Shown here: in pieces, positions 1 through 7,067 of the stretch
Position numbering within the stretch: position 1 is the first letter of the stretch
Layout: every line of letters begins with the position of its first letter
Source: an uncultured Campylobacter sp.
GTDB taxonomy: Bacteria; Actinomycetota; Actinomycetes; Mycobacteriales; Mycobacteriaceae
Direction of reading: 5' to 3'
DNA length: 24,899 nucleotides
NCBI GenBank assembly: GCA_943913625.1
Contig: CALTYW010000014.1
Span: 1 to 24,899 of the forward strand
Translations under genes and position numbers: made by a program
The notes under the pieces: generated by a model
The model's database searches: none
The model's input: only the letters and a program-made list of their open reading frames with translations
Told to the model about the DNA's origin: nothing

Positions 1-979
1 AGATCTGGTCGTAGTCCTCGGTGCGCAGGAAGCGCACGATGCGCAGCTTGATCACAAGCGCGTCGATGATCTCTTGCGCCTCAACCTCGGTGAGGGTGCC
101 GCGTGCGAAATCGCGCTCGAAGTAGACGTCGAAGAAGGGGGAGAGGCGGCCGATGGACATCGCCGCGCCGTCCTGGCTCTTCACGGAAGCGAGGTAGCCG
201 AAGTAGGTCCACTGCACAGCTTCGCGGGCGTCGCGGGCCGGGCCCGAGATGTCGAAGCCGTAGTCGGAGGCCATCTTCTTTAGTTTCTTCAGCGCCTTGA
301 TCTGCTCGGCGTGCTCCTCGCGGTAGCGCGCCCAGTGCTCGGAGAAGCCTTCGCTTAGCGACGCATCTTTGGCCGCCTGCTTTTCCTCAATCAGCGCGTC
401 GACACCGTAGAGCGCAACACGGCGGTAGTCGCCGATGATGCGCCCGCGGCCGTAGGCGTCCGGCAGGCCGGTGATGATGTGGCTAGAGCGAGCCGCGCGG
501 ATGCGCGGGGTGTAGATGTCGAACACCGCATCATTGTGGGTCTTGCGGTAGGAGGTGAAGACCTTCTTGACGTCCTGGTTGACTTCCTTGCCGGCCTCGT
601 GGATCGCCTGCTCCACCATGCGCCAGCCGCCGTTCGGCATCATGGCGCGCTTGGTGGGCACGTCCGTTTGCAGGCCGACAACCACATCGTCATCCTCCGA
701 GATGAACCCGGGCGGGAACGCGTCGATGTCGGCGGGGGTGTCGGTGTCCACATCGTAGACGCGGCGTTCGCGCTCTACGGAAAGGTAGTTCTGGTCCAAG
801 TGGTTCCAGACTCGCAACGTCTTCTCAGTCGGCCCCTCGAGGAAGGAGGCATCGCCGTCGTACGGCGTGTAGTTGCGCTGGATGAAGTCCCGAACGTTGA
901 TTTCGCTCGCCCACGGCCCGGGCTCGAAGCCCTCCCAAGCCTCGCCGTGTGCGGTCAATGGCTCCTGCGTGACGGTCAT
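1..979 (-). CDS. pflB: Pyruvate formate-lyase (formate C-acetyltransferase), N-terminal part, cut by the window edge
   Basis: Glycyl-radical enzyme that converts pyruvate and CoA into acetyl-CoA and formate without oxygen. About 326 codons are present and the 3' end lies left of the window. The translation follows E. coli PflB closely, with NVRDFIQRNYTPYDGDASFL near the start, then YRKTHNDAVFDIYTPRI, TGLPDAYGRGRIIGDYRRVALYG, ISGPA, QWTYFGYLASVKSQDGAAMS and RFLRTEDYD. The family is about 760 aa. The catalytic Cys-Cys pair and the C-terminal glycyl-radical loop are outside the window. I chose the ATG at 979 because it aligns with family N-termini and has AAAGGA upstream. It lies downstream of ndh on the same strand but is separated from it by a hairpin and a separate promoter. 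An activating radical-SAM enzyme (pflA) would be expected just beyond the edge. PFL implies that the organism can ferment anaerobically; C. glutamicum lacks it as far as I recall. Confidence 0.95.
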   Translation of the reverse strand, partial: MTVTQEPLTAHGEAWEGFEPGPWASEINVRDFIQRNYTPYDGDASFLEGPTEKTLRVWNHLDQNYLSVERERRVYDVDTDTPADIDAFPPGFISEDDDVVVGLQTDVPTKRAMMPNGGWRMVEQAIHEAGKEVNQDVKKVFTSYRKTHNDAVFDIYTPRIRAARSSHIITGLPDAYGRGRIIGDYRRVALYGVDALIEEKQAAKDASLSEGFSEHWARYREEHAEQIKALKKLKKMASDYGFDISGPARDAREAVQWTYFGYLASVKSQDGAAMSIGRLSPFFDVYFERDFARGTLTEVEAQEIIDALVIKLRIVRFLRTEDYDQI

Positions 980-1023
980 TCGTGCACAGTCCTTTACGTA
1001 TCTTGACGTTTACTGCACTTCCC

Positions 1024-1051
1024 AGTATACGAGCCCGAAAAGCAGTTTCAA
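1024..1051 (-). promoter_or_regulatory. Putative sigma-A promoter for pflB
   Basis: On the minus strand TTGAAA (1051-1046) is followed after 16 bp by TATACT (1029-1024). This is the best -35/-10 pair in the 168-bp gap between ndh and pflB. It sits about 45 bp upstream of the pflB start, with AAAGGA in between. It suggests that pflB is transcribed independently of ndh. I found no convincing GlxR-like palindrome here. Confidence 0.5.
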
Positions 1052-1087
1052 CGGAATGGTGATACTTGTGGCATAGAACACGAAAAT

Positions 1088-1123
1088 CCCGGTGACCAGC
1101 GGTGAAGTGTGCTGGTGACCGGG
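1088..1123 (-). terminator. Hairpin downstream of ndh
   Basis: Two 13-base arms (1088-1100 and 1111-1123) pair with one internal mismatch around a 10-base loop, giving a G+C-rich stem. On the minus strand it is followed by ATTTTCG, a short T-run. It lies 25 bp past the ndh stop codon and before the pflB promoter, so it probably ends ndh transcripts. Confidence 0.6.
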
Positions 1124-1147
1124 GAATCGTCGAAAAGCGAAGTGCTC

Positions 1148-2503
1148 TTACTGCTCTGCTTCATCGTCGCGCTCGGACGCAGCCTGGTTGCCCCAGAGCT
1201 GGCCGGAGGTCACGGCGAGGTTGTGGCGCTTCGGCGAGAGTGCGTTGATGGTCCACTCGAACAGGGCGACCGCGCGGTTGCGGTTGCCGGTGAGGAAGGA
1301 GGCGTGGACCGCGAGCCACATGAGCCAGCCGATGAAGCCGGTGATTTCAACCTTGCCCATCTTCACCACACCGTTGAAGCGGTCGACGATGGCCATGGAA
1401 CCCTTGTCGAAGTACTCGAAAGCATCGCGGTTTTCCGGCGCAACGTCGTGCTCGACCTGCTCCTTGATGATCTTGCCCACGTAAGCGCCGGACTGGATGG
1501 CCACCTGAGCCACACCCGGCAACTTGTCGCGGCTCATCATGTCGCCGATGATGAAGACGTTCGGGTCCTCGCCGACGGTGAGGTCAGCGTTCACCGGCAC
1601 CTTGCCAGAGCGCTCAGCCTCGACACCGAGCTGGTCTGCGACCTGCTTGCCCAGCGGGGAAGCGGCCACACCGGCCGACCAGATCTTGGTCGGGGACTTG
1701 ATGGTGGTCTCCTGCTCGGTCTTCATGTCCTTGTAGGTCACAGAGTCCGCGTCCACATTGGTCACCATCGCGTTAAGGATGACGGTCACGCCTGCCTTCT
1801 CCAGCTCGCGCTGCGCCTTCTTACCCAGGCGCTTGCCGAACGGCGGCAGCACCTGCGGCATACCGTCGATGAGGTAGATCTTGGACTGCTCCGGGGAGAA
1901 GGAGTAGCGCCCCTTGGTAAACGCGCGGTGCGCCATCTCCGCGACCTGGCCGGCGAGCTCCACACCGGTCGGGCCAGCACCCACGATGACAAAGGTCAGC
2001 GCCTCCTCGCGCTCCTCCGGGGTCTGAGCGAGCTCAGCGCGCTCAAACGCGGCCAGGAGGCGGGCGCGAATCTCAAACGCGTGGTCCAGCGTCTTCAGGC
2101 CCGGCGCGAACTCGGCGAAGTGGTCGTTGCCAAAGTACGACTGACCCGCGCCTGCGGCGATGATCAGGGAGTCGTAGGCGAAGGTGGACGGCTTCTCGCC
2201 CTCGAGGGAGGTAACAGTCTTACCCTCGACATCGATCGTTTCCACACGGCCACGCACGATGCGGATGTTGTCCTGATTGGAGAACATTTGGCGGATGTCG
2301 CCGGTGATCTCGCCGGAAGACATCAGACCCGTTGCCACCTGGTAGAGCAGCGGCGGGAAGAGGTGGTGGTTCGTGTCGTTGATCAGGGTGATGTCGACAT
2401 CGGCATCAGCAAGCTGCTGCGCAGCGTTGACGCCGCCGAAGCCTGCACCGACGATTACGACGTGGTGGCGGTTGCCGGCGGGGCGGACAGCATGTTCGGC
2501 CAT
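1148..2503 (-). CDS. ndh: Type II NADH:quinone oxidoreductase (NDH-2)
   Basis: Single-subunit, non-proton-pumping NADH dehydrogenase that feeds electrons from NADH to menaquinone at the cytoplasmic face of the membrane. The protein has 451 aa, near the family length (about 450-470). An FAD dinucleotide-binding motif GAGFGG is at residues 19-24, NHHLFPPLLYQVATG follows around 45-59, a second NADH-binding motif GAGPTGVELAG is at 175-185, and the C-terminal FAD motif IGD with AQVAIQ is at 319-337. A hydrophobic C-terminal stretch, GFIGWLMWLAVHASF, matches the membrane-anchoring region of the corynebacterial enzyme. At the end of the second beta strand the usual TLID is TLIND, so the ribose-binding acid may be shifted by one residue. 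The ATG start has GAGGAG nine bases upstream. The gene is divergent from the ufaA-like gene, as in C. glutamicum where ndh and ufaA are neighbours. Confidence 0.97.
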   Translation of the reverse strand: MAEHAVRPAGNRHHVVIVGAGFGGVNAAQQLADADVDITLINDTNHHLFPPLLYQVATGLMSSGEITGDIRQMFSNQDNIRIVRGRVETIDVEGKTVTSLEGEKPSTFAYDSLIIAAGAGQSYFGNDHFAEFAPGLKTLDHAFEIRARLLAAFERAELAQTPEEREEALTFVIVGAGPTGVELAGQVAEMAHRAFTKGRYSFSPEQSKIYLIDGMPQVLPPFGKRLGKKAQRELEKAGVTVILNAMVTNVDADSVTYKDMKTEQETTIKSPTKIWSAGVAASPLGKQVADQLGVEAERSGKVPVNADLTVGEDPNVFIIGDMMSRDKLPGVAQVAIQSGAYVGKIIKEQVEHDVAPENRDAFEYFDKGSMAIVDRFNGVVKMGKVEITGFIGWLMWLAVHASFLTGNRNRAVALFEWTINALSPKRHNLAVTSGQLWGNQAASERDDEAEQ

Positions 2504-2649
2504 GTGGGAAAACTCCTCGTGTCAATCTCGAAGCTATGACGTTTATTGGAACGGCATACATAGTACGCGCTGTTGACTGCTCGGGGCATTGGGTGGCGCT
2601 CCGCCGTGGCGCACGGGTGGGGGTCGCAGCGGGCACTACCATGCTGGGA
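2504..2649. promoter_or_regulatory. Divergent intergenic region between ndh and the ufaA-like gene
   Basis: These 146 bp must hold promoters in both directions. On the minus strand TACTAT (2565-2560) is a possible ndh -10, but no good -35 matches it. On the plus strand TACCAT (2637-2642) stands exactly 7 nt before the ATG at 2650. This is the spacing expected for a leaderless transcript of the ufaA-like gene. No hairpin or RNA element was recognised. Confidence 0.45.
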
Positions 2650-3966
2650 ATGGCCGACAACGCACCTTTGCCCGCACACCTCAGGCCCATCGACGCCAGC
2701 CAGTGGCCGGGTGTGGTGCACGTACCACAAGGGCGGGCTGCGGCCCTGAAGGCGCGGCGGGCGGAGGCGGCGTTCGCCCGCGCATGCGGGAAAGCGGGCA
2801 TCGCGCTCGACGGCGGCGAAGCCGGGCTTGTGGTGGAGCACGCGGAACTGTTCGCGCGAATTGCCTTTAGCGGCTGGGTGGGACTTGCCGAGGGCTACAT
2901 GGCAGGTGAGTGGTCGACGACGGATTCACAGCAGCTAGTCGACGTGCTGATGCGTCTCATCGTGGCCGACTACAAGCCAAAAACACCACGCGTGAAGGCA
3001 GGGGTCAGCGCGGTCACGGGTGAGGTGCCGGCCGACTTGGTGTCGCATTTTGCAGGTGACGGAATGAGCTCCTTCCAGGGCCACTTCGCCACCGGTGTGC
3101 CCACCACCGAGCGGAGGCAGGTGAAGTCGTACGCCCGCGGCGCTGGCAGGGGCGGGGAAGCGGCGCAGCACCTTGTCGACGTCACAGAGTTCGGCGCGCC
3201 GGTGGCAGCCGAGCGCCAGGACCTAGGTGACGCGCAGCGGCATAGCGTGCGAATGCTGCTTCGTTTGGCTAGCGTCGGCGCTGGCACCCACCTGCTGGAG
3301 TTTCCCGCGGGAGGGGGAGCGCTCGCACTGGCCGCCGCAGACCAAGGCGCGACGGTTGATGTTGCCGTCGCAGATGCGCAGGCACGCAGGGCAGTGGCAG
3401 AACGGTTGCTGCTCGCCGGCGCGACCGGTGCGGTGAAGATAGACGAAGTAACAGGTGTCGGCCGCTACACCGACGCCCGCCGGGGGCGCTTCGATGCCGT
3501 GGTGTCAATGGATCGGCTTGAGGCGTTAGATCCGGGACAGAAGGCGTCCTACCTGCGATCTGCGGAGGCGATGCTCGCGAGTTCCGGGCGGGTGGCGCTA
3601 CAGACGGTGATCCGCACTGAGGCGTTCACTCAGATCGCGGACACCGCGCTGGAATCGCTGCGCGCGTACGTGTGGCCGGGACTTGAATACGCCACCAGCG
3701 AAGAGCTGGCCAAACTGGTCGACCGCGAAACCGAGCTACGGATTGTGAAGCAAACGTTCGCACCGGCCCACCTCGCAGCGTCCTTGGGTTTGCAGCGCGT
3801 GACATTCGACGCGCACTTAAGAGACGCCGCCGCCGACGGCTACGACGCGGTGTTTCGGCGCCTCTGGGTCTGGCAGTTCGCGCTGCGCGAGGCGCTCGCG
3901 CGCCTCGGCATGCTGGATGTCTCCCAGGTGCTGTTGGTGCGTCGCAGTAGACGGGGGCGTCGTTAA
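2650..3966 (+). CDS. ufaA: Degenerate cyclopropane-fatty-acid-synthase-like methyltransferase (UfaA-like)
   Basis: A protein of 438 aa with the overall plan of CFA/mycolic-acid cyclopropane synthases: a helical N-terminal region with FSGWVGLAEGYMAGEWST, a Rossmann-like SAM domain, and the typical C-terminal arrangement ending RLGMLDVSQVLLVRR. The catalytic hallmarks of real CFA synthases are altered. The YSCAYF-type segment with its cysteine is absent, motif I (VLDIGCGWG) reads LLEFPAGGG, the SIEMxEHV segment reads VVSMDRLEAL without the histidine, and SFVFPGG reads RAYVWPGLEY. It may therefore bind or transfer something else, or be non-catalytic. I chose the ATG at 2650 because TACCAT lies 7 nt upstream (leaderless signal) and no Shine-Dalgarno precedes the earlier starts at 2536 or 2641. 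The name rests on its position beside ndh and the family resemblance. Confidence 0.75.
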   Translation: MADNAPLPAHLRPIDASQWPGVVHVPQGRAAALKARRAEAAFARACGKAGIALDGGEAGLVVEHAELFARIAFSGWVGLAEGYMAGEWSTTDSQQLVDVLMRLIVADYKPKTPRVKAGVSAVTGEVPADLVSHFAGDGMSSFQGHFATGVPTTERRQVKSYARGAGRGGEAAQHLVDVTEFGAPVAAERQDLGDAQRHSVRMLLRLASVGAGTHLLEFPAGGGALALAAADQGATVDVAVADAQARRAVAERLLLAGATGAVKIDEVTGVGRYTDARRGRFDAVVSMDRLEALDPGQKASYLRSAEAMLASSGRVALQTVIRTEAFTQIADTALESLRAYVWPGLEYATSEELAKLVDRETELRIVKQTFAPAHLAASLGLQRVTFDAHLRDAAADGYDAVFRRLWVWQFALREALARLGMLDVSQVLLVRRSRRGRR

Positions 3967-3978
3967 GCAAACGCCCCC
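3953..3978. terminator. Bidirectional hairpin overlapping the ufaA-like stop codon
   Basis: GGGGGCGT (3953-3960) and ACGCCCCC (3971-3978) form a perfect 8-bp stem with a 10-base loop that contains the TAA stop (3964-3966). It sits between two convergent genes whose stops are only 24 bp apart, so it can serve both. No clear T-run follows on either strand. Confidence 0.55.
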
Positions 3979-3990
3979 TATGCGTGCCCG

Positions 3991-6924
3991 TTATGCGAGG
4001 GTGACCTGCGGCCGCGAGGCGCGCTCAAGCAGCACCGAGATGGATTCGAAGGGCTTGCCGGCAATCATCTCGAGGCCCATCTCACAGGTGCGGTTGGCAG
4101 ACACGAAGCGGTCGTAGTTGCCCTTTTCCAGCCCCTCGCGTTCTTCGCGGGTGGCAGATTCCACCAGCTCCGGGTGCAGCATGACGCGATCGCCCGCCGT
4201 GCCGCAGCAGTGAGCGCCCTGCGGTACCTCGGCCTCCCCGCAGGCGCCAGCGAGGGCGATGAGCGCCCCGGTTGTACCCAGGTGCTCGCCGGAGCACGGC
4301 GGATGGACGGCAATCTTGCCCTGGTGCTCAGTGATTTCCAGGTGGTCCACAACTTCCTCGTGCAGCCACTGCACTACGTCGAGCACGCGGATCTTTTCGA
4401 AACGCTCACGCTGCTCGGCGTTCAAGATCGCCGGCATTGAATCAACCACAGTGTGGGTGCACGAAGCCGCGTCGATGACCACCGGCAGCTCGCCGTGGCT
4501 CGACCACTGCCACATGCTTTCCAGCAGGTCGAGTGCCTTCTCGCGGTACGCCTCACCGAAGCCCTTGGAGCTAAACGGCATACCGCAGCACTGGCCGGAA
4601 ACGTCGTCCGGTATCCACACAGGGGCACCGGAGCGACGTCCGAGTTCCACAATGGCGTGCGGGTTGTGCCCTGCATCCTTTCCTGCCTGGTTCGGTGCGC
4701 CGAAAATGCGGTTCACGCAGGCGGGGAAGTACACCGCGGTTGCGCCTTGGCGGTCCGTTGCCGGCATCTGATCCGCCGAGTACGGCATCGGGCCCGGCAC
4801 GGACGGCAGGCGCTCCGGGGAGATCAGCGCGCGGCCCACCTGGGTGACTGCGTTGGCCAGCTTCGGGCCCATGACGTTGACGCCGGAGACCGCGGTGCGG
4901 CCAAGTGCCTCCACCACGCCGTAGCTCTTCGCCACACCCTTGGCCACGGTCTTCTCCGCCTTAGTGGCCTGGGCGCCTCGCAGTTGCTTCATCACCTTGC
5001 CAGTGTCGATGGAGACGGGGCAGGGGATAGCGCACGTGCCGTCGGCGGCGCACATGTCGATCGCGTCGTACTGATACTCCTCGCGCAGTTGATCGAGCAC
5101 CTTTGCACCCTCCGGCTGGCGGGCCATCTCGCGGCGCAGCACGATGCGCTGGCGCGGGGTGACGGTAACGTGGCACGACGGACAAATCGGCTCGCAGAAG
5201 CCGCACTCCACGCACATGTTGATCTCGTCCTCGACCTTCGGGAAAGACTTGAAGCGCTTGAGGTGGATGTCCTGAGAGTGTGTCAGTTTCACGTCGGGGG
5301 CGAGAATGCCGTCCGGGTCGAGTGTGCGCTTGACCTCCCAGAAGAGCTCGAAGATCTCCTCGCCCCATTCTCGCTGCACGAACGGTGCCATGTTGATGCC
5401 GGTGCCGTGCTCGGCCTTCATGGAGCCGTCGTACTTGTCCACCACGAGTGCCGTGAGCTCATCGAGGAAGCGCGAGTATTTCTCCAGCTCCTCGTTATCG
5501 GAGAAGTCGGCGGTGAGGAAGAAGTGCAGGTTGCCGTAGGGGGCGTGGCCCATGACGGCATCCGGGTAGCCGTAGCCTTTCAGCAGCTCCATCAACTCTG
5601 CCGCGGCCTCGCCGATATCAGCAGGCGGGAAGCACACATCCTCTGTGATCAGGGCTGTTCCTTGACGACGGTGCTCGCCGATCAAGCCGAACAACCCGTT
5701 GCGCAAGGTCCACATCCCGGTCTGGATTTTGGGATCACGTTCAAAGCGCAACTCCTGCAAAAGTTCTGCATCCTGCAGCACCTCCTGCGCGGCTTCGATA
5801 GCAGCTTCCAGCTCCTCTTCGTTCGTGCCGCCAACTTCCAGCAGCAGGGCAGCGGTGGCATCGTCGATGTCCGCCCACTCCGCCGGGGCTTGGTCGAAAC
5901 GGCCCACGGAGGTCTTCATCACGTCCGAAACCAGCAGCTCGCAGGCTTCCGCTCCGGCCTCGACGAGTTTGTGCACGTAGTTCGCGGCGTCAGCGATATC
6001 CGGGAAGACCACCCAGGTGACCGCCTTTTCCTTCGGCAGTTCAATAGTGCGCATCTCGAGCTCAGTAAAGACTCCGAAGATGCCCTCAGAGCCAACTAAG
6101 AGGCGTTTGAGGATGTGCACGGGCTCGTCCTCGTCCAAGAAGGCGTCCACGCGCAGGCCGTTAGTGTTGCGGATGGAAAACTTCTTGCGCAGACGCTCGC
6201 TCAGCGTCTTGTTGCCGCGGATGCGGTCGCGCAGCTCGATGAGCTGGGCATGCAGCTCGGGGCATTGCTTCTGAAACGCCTCGTCGCCGTCGCGGGTATC
6301 CACAATGTCGCCGCTGGTGAGCACGAACTGCGCCTGGTCGATGGTGTGGTAGGAGTCGCGTTCAATCTTGCACCGCATGCCGCCAGCGTTGGTGGACACG
6401 ACACCGCCGACAGAGGCGGAGGCTGTGGAACCCGGGTCCGGGCCGAGCATGAAACCGTGACGGCGCAGCACCGCCTGAGCGTCACCTAAGACCACACCTG
6501 GAAGAGTGCGCAGACGCTTGCCGCCGTCGAGCACCTCCATGCCGCGAAAATGGGTCTTCACATCGACCAAGATGTCGTCCGTCATCGCTTGGCCATTCAA
6601 GGAGGTGCCAGCGGAGCGGAACGTCAACGTGTGGCCGGAGCGGCGAGCGTAGCGCATAAGCTCCGAAAGGTCCTGTGCGTTGCGCGGCTGAACGACGATC
6701 GAAGGAATGTCGCGATACGGCGAGGCATCGGATGCGTAGCGCACGAGATCGGACACGCGGCTTAACACGTTGTCGGCGCCGACGATCTCGGCGAGCGCGG
6801 CGACGAGTTCCTTGTCTGAGCCGCCTGCGAAGGACTCGGCGACGGCGTCGGGTTTGGATTCGTCGTAGGCGGGTTTGGGGATCCGGTTCGGGTTGGGTGA
6901 GAGGAGTTTCGCCATAGGATTCAC
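3991..6924 (-). CDS. FAD- and Fe-S-containing D-2-hydroxyacid dehydrogenase (YdiJ/GlcD-GlcF type)
   Basis: Large fused oxidoreductase (977 aa) that probably oxidises a D-2-hydroxyacid such as D-lactate, D-2-hydroxyglutarate or glycolate and passes electrons to quinone. The N-terminal FAD_binding_4 domain (about 75-215) contains FRSAGTSLNGQ and DPGSTASASVGGVVSTNAGG. The FAD-oxidase C domain (about 280-545) contains GHAPYGNLHFF and EHGTGINMAPF. A ferredoxin-like part follows with CVECGFCEPIC (Cys 571, 574, 577, 581) and CAADGTCAIPCP (Cys 625, 631, 635). The C-terminal CCG-type domains carry GQCCGMPFSSKGFGEAY and GAHCCGTAGDR. The start is uncertain. The GTG at 6924 overlaps the stop of a 12-codon upstream ORF, while the ATG at 6915 is the alternative, and neither has a good Shine-Dalgarno. 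The substrate cannot be read from the sequence. Confidence 0.9.
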   Translation of the reverse strand: MNPMAKLLSPNPNRIPKPAYDESKPDAVAESFAGGSDKELVAALAEIVGADNVLSRVSDLVRYASDASPYRDIPSIVVQPRNAQDLSELMRYARRSGHTLTFRSAGTSLNGQAMTDDILVDVKTHFRGMEVLDGGKRLRTLPGVVLGDAQAVLRRHGFMLGPDPGSTASASVGGVVSTNAGGMRCKIERDSYHTIDQAQFVLTSGDIVDTRDGDEAFQKQCPELHAQLIELRDRIRGNKTLSERLRKKFSIRNTNGLRVDAFLDEDEPVHILKRLLVGSEGIFGVFTELEMRTIELPKEKAVTWVVFPDIADAANYVHKLVEAGAEACELLVSDVMKTSVGRFDQAPAEWADIDDATAALLLEVGGTNEEELEAAIEAAQEVLQDAELLQELRFERDPKIQTGMWTLRNGLFGLIGEHRRQGTALITEDVCFPPADIGEAAAELMELLKGYGYPDAVMGHAPYGNLHFFLTADFSDNEELEKYSRFLDELTALVVDKYDGSMKAEHGTGINMAPFVQREWGEEIFELFWEVKRTLDPDGILAPDVKLTHSQDIHLKRFKSFPKVEDEINMCVECGFCEPICPSCHVTVTPRQRIVLRREMARQPEGAKVLDQLREEYQYDAIDMCAADGTCAIPCPVSIDTGKVMKQLRGAQATKAEKTVAKGVAKSYGVVEALGRTAVSGVNVMGPKLANAVTQVGRALISPERLPSVPGPMPYSADQMPATDRQGATAVYFPACVNRIFGAPNQAGKDAGHNPHAIVELGRRSGAPVWIPDDVSGQCCGMPFSSKGFGEAYREKALDLLESMWQWSSHGELPVVIDAASCTHTVVDSMPAILNAEQRERFEKIRVLDVVQWLHEEVVDHLEITEHQGKIAVHPPCSGEHLGTTGALIALAGACGEAEVPQGAHCCGTAGDRVMLHPELVESATREEREGLEKGNYDRFVSANRTCEMGLEMIAGKPFESISVLLERASRPQVTLA

Positions 6925-6959
6925 CGTACGCCAGCGGTGTGGGCCAGGCGGCAGACCAT
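6921..6959 (-). CDS. Possible 12-codon leader ORF before the FAD/Fe-S dehydrogenase
   Basis: ATG at 6959 opens a short frame, MVCRLAHTAGVR, whose TGA overlaps the GTG start of the dehydrogenase as GTGA. An AGG lies 5 nt before the ATG. The predicted transcription start is only about 10 nt upstream, so this would be the first ORF on the mRNA. It could couple translation to the weakly initiated downstream gene. No run of a single regulatory amino acid is present. It may be chance. Confidence 0.3.
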   Translation of the reverse strand: MVCRLAHTAGVR

Positions 6960-6974
6960 CAAAGCCTAGTTGAC

Positions 6975-7004
6975 ATAATGTACATTATCGGACAATTACT
7001 GCAA
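6975..7004 (-). promoter_or_regulatory. Promoter with an overlapping palindromic operator, FAD/Fe-S dehydrogenase
   Basis: ATAATGTACATTAT (6975-6988) is a perfect 14-bp palindrome in otherwise G+C-rich DNA. On the minus strand TTGCAG (7004-6999) and CATTAT (6980-6975) form a -35/-10 pair with an 18-bp spacer, so the palindrome covers the -10 box and part of the spacer. That layout fits a repressor site. The half-site does not match the LldR, GlxR, Fur or DtxR consensus sequences as I remember them. A GntR- or TetR-family regulator is a guess. Confidence 0.55.
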
Positions 7005-7008
7005 TTGT

Positions 7009-7042
7009 GAAGGGGATGCGGCCCTACAGCCACATCCCCTTC
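7009..7042. terminator. Hairpin downstream of the YceI gene
   Basis: GAAGGGGATG (7009-7018) and CATCCCCTTC (7033-7042) are perfect 10-base arms with a 14-base loop, and the stem can extend inward past one mismatch. It lies 25 bp beyond the stop of the minus-strand YceI gene and just upstream of the dehydrogenase promoter. No T-run follows on the minus strand, so it is a terminator-like or insulating hairpin. Confidence 0.6.
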
Positions 7043-7067
7043 TTAGCGTCACGTTACGTATAAACCG

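Noticed and set aside
1109..2539. 476-codon open frame on the plus strand antisense to ndh
   Set aside because: It is a mirror of codon bias in a high-G+C gene. The minus-strand frame encodes an unmistakable NDH-2, and the plus translation shows no family features.
4453..6099. 548-codon open frame antisense to the FAD/Fe-S dehydrogenase
   Set aside because: Its composition (His, Arg, Val, Leu rich) is typical of an antisense shadow and it has no recognisable motif. The minus strand holds intact FAD and Fe-S motifs throughout.
6975..6996. PafBC-type (RecA-independent DNA-damage) promoter, TTGTC...N8...TAnnnT, before the FAD/Fe-S dehydrogenase
   Set aside because: TTGTCCG is present on the minus strand, but the rest of the motif and the -10 do not fit, and the gene has no DNA-repair role.
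6970..6998. Perfect TTGACA on the plus strand as a promoter
   Set aside because: The hexamer 17 bp downstream is CAATTA, a weak -10, and no plus-strand gene follows.
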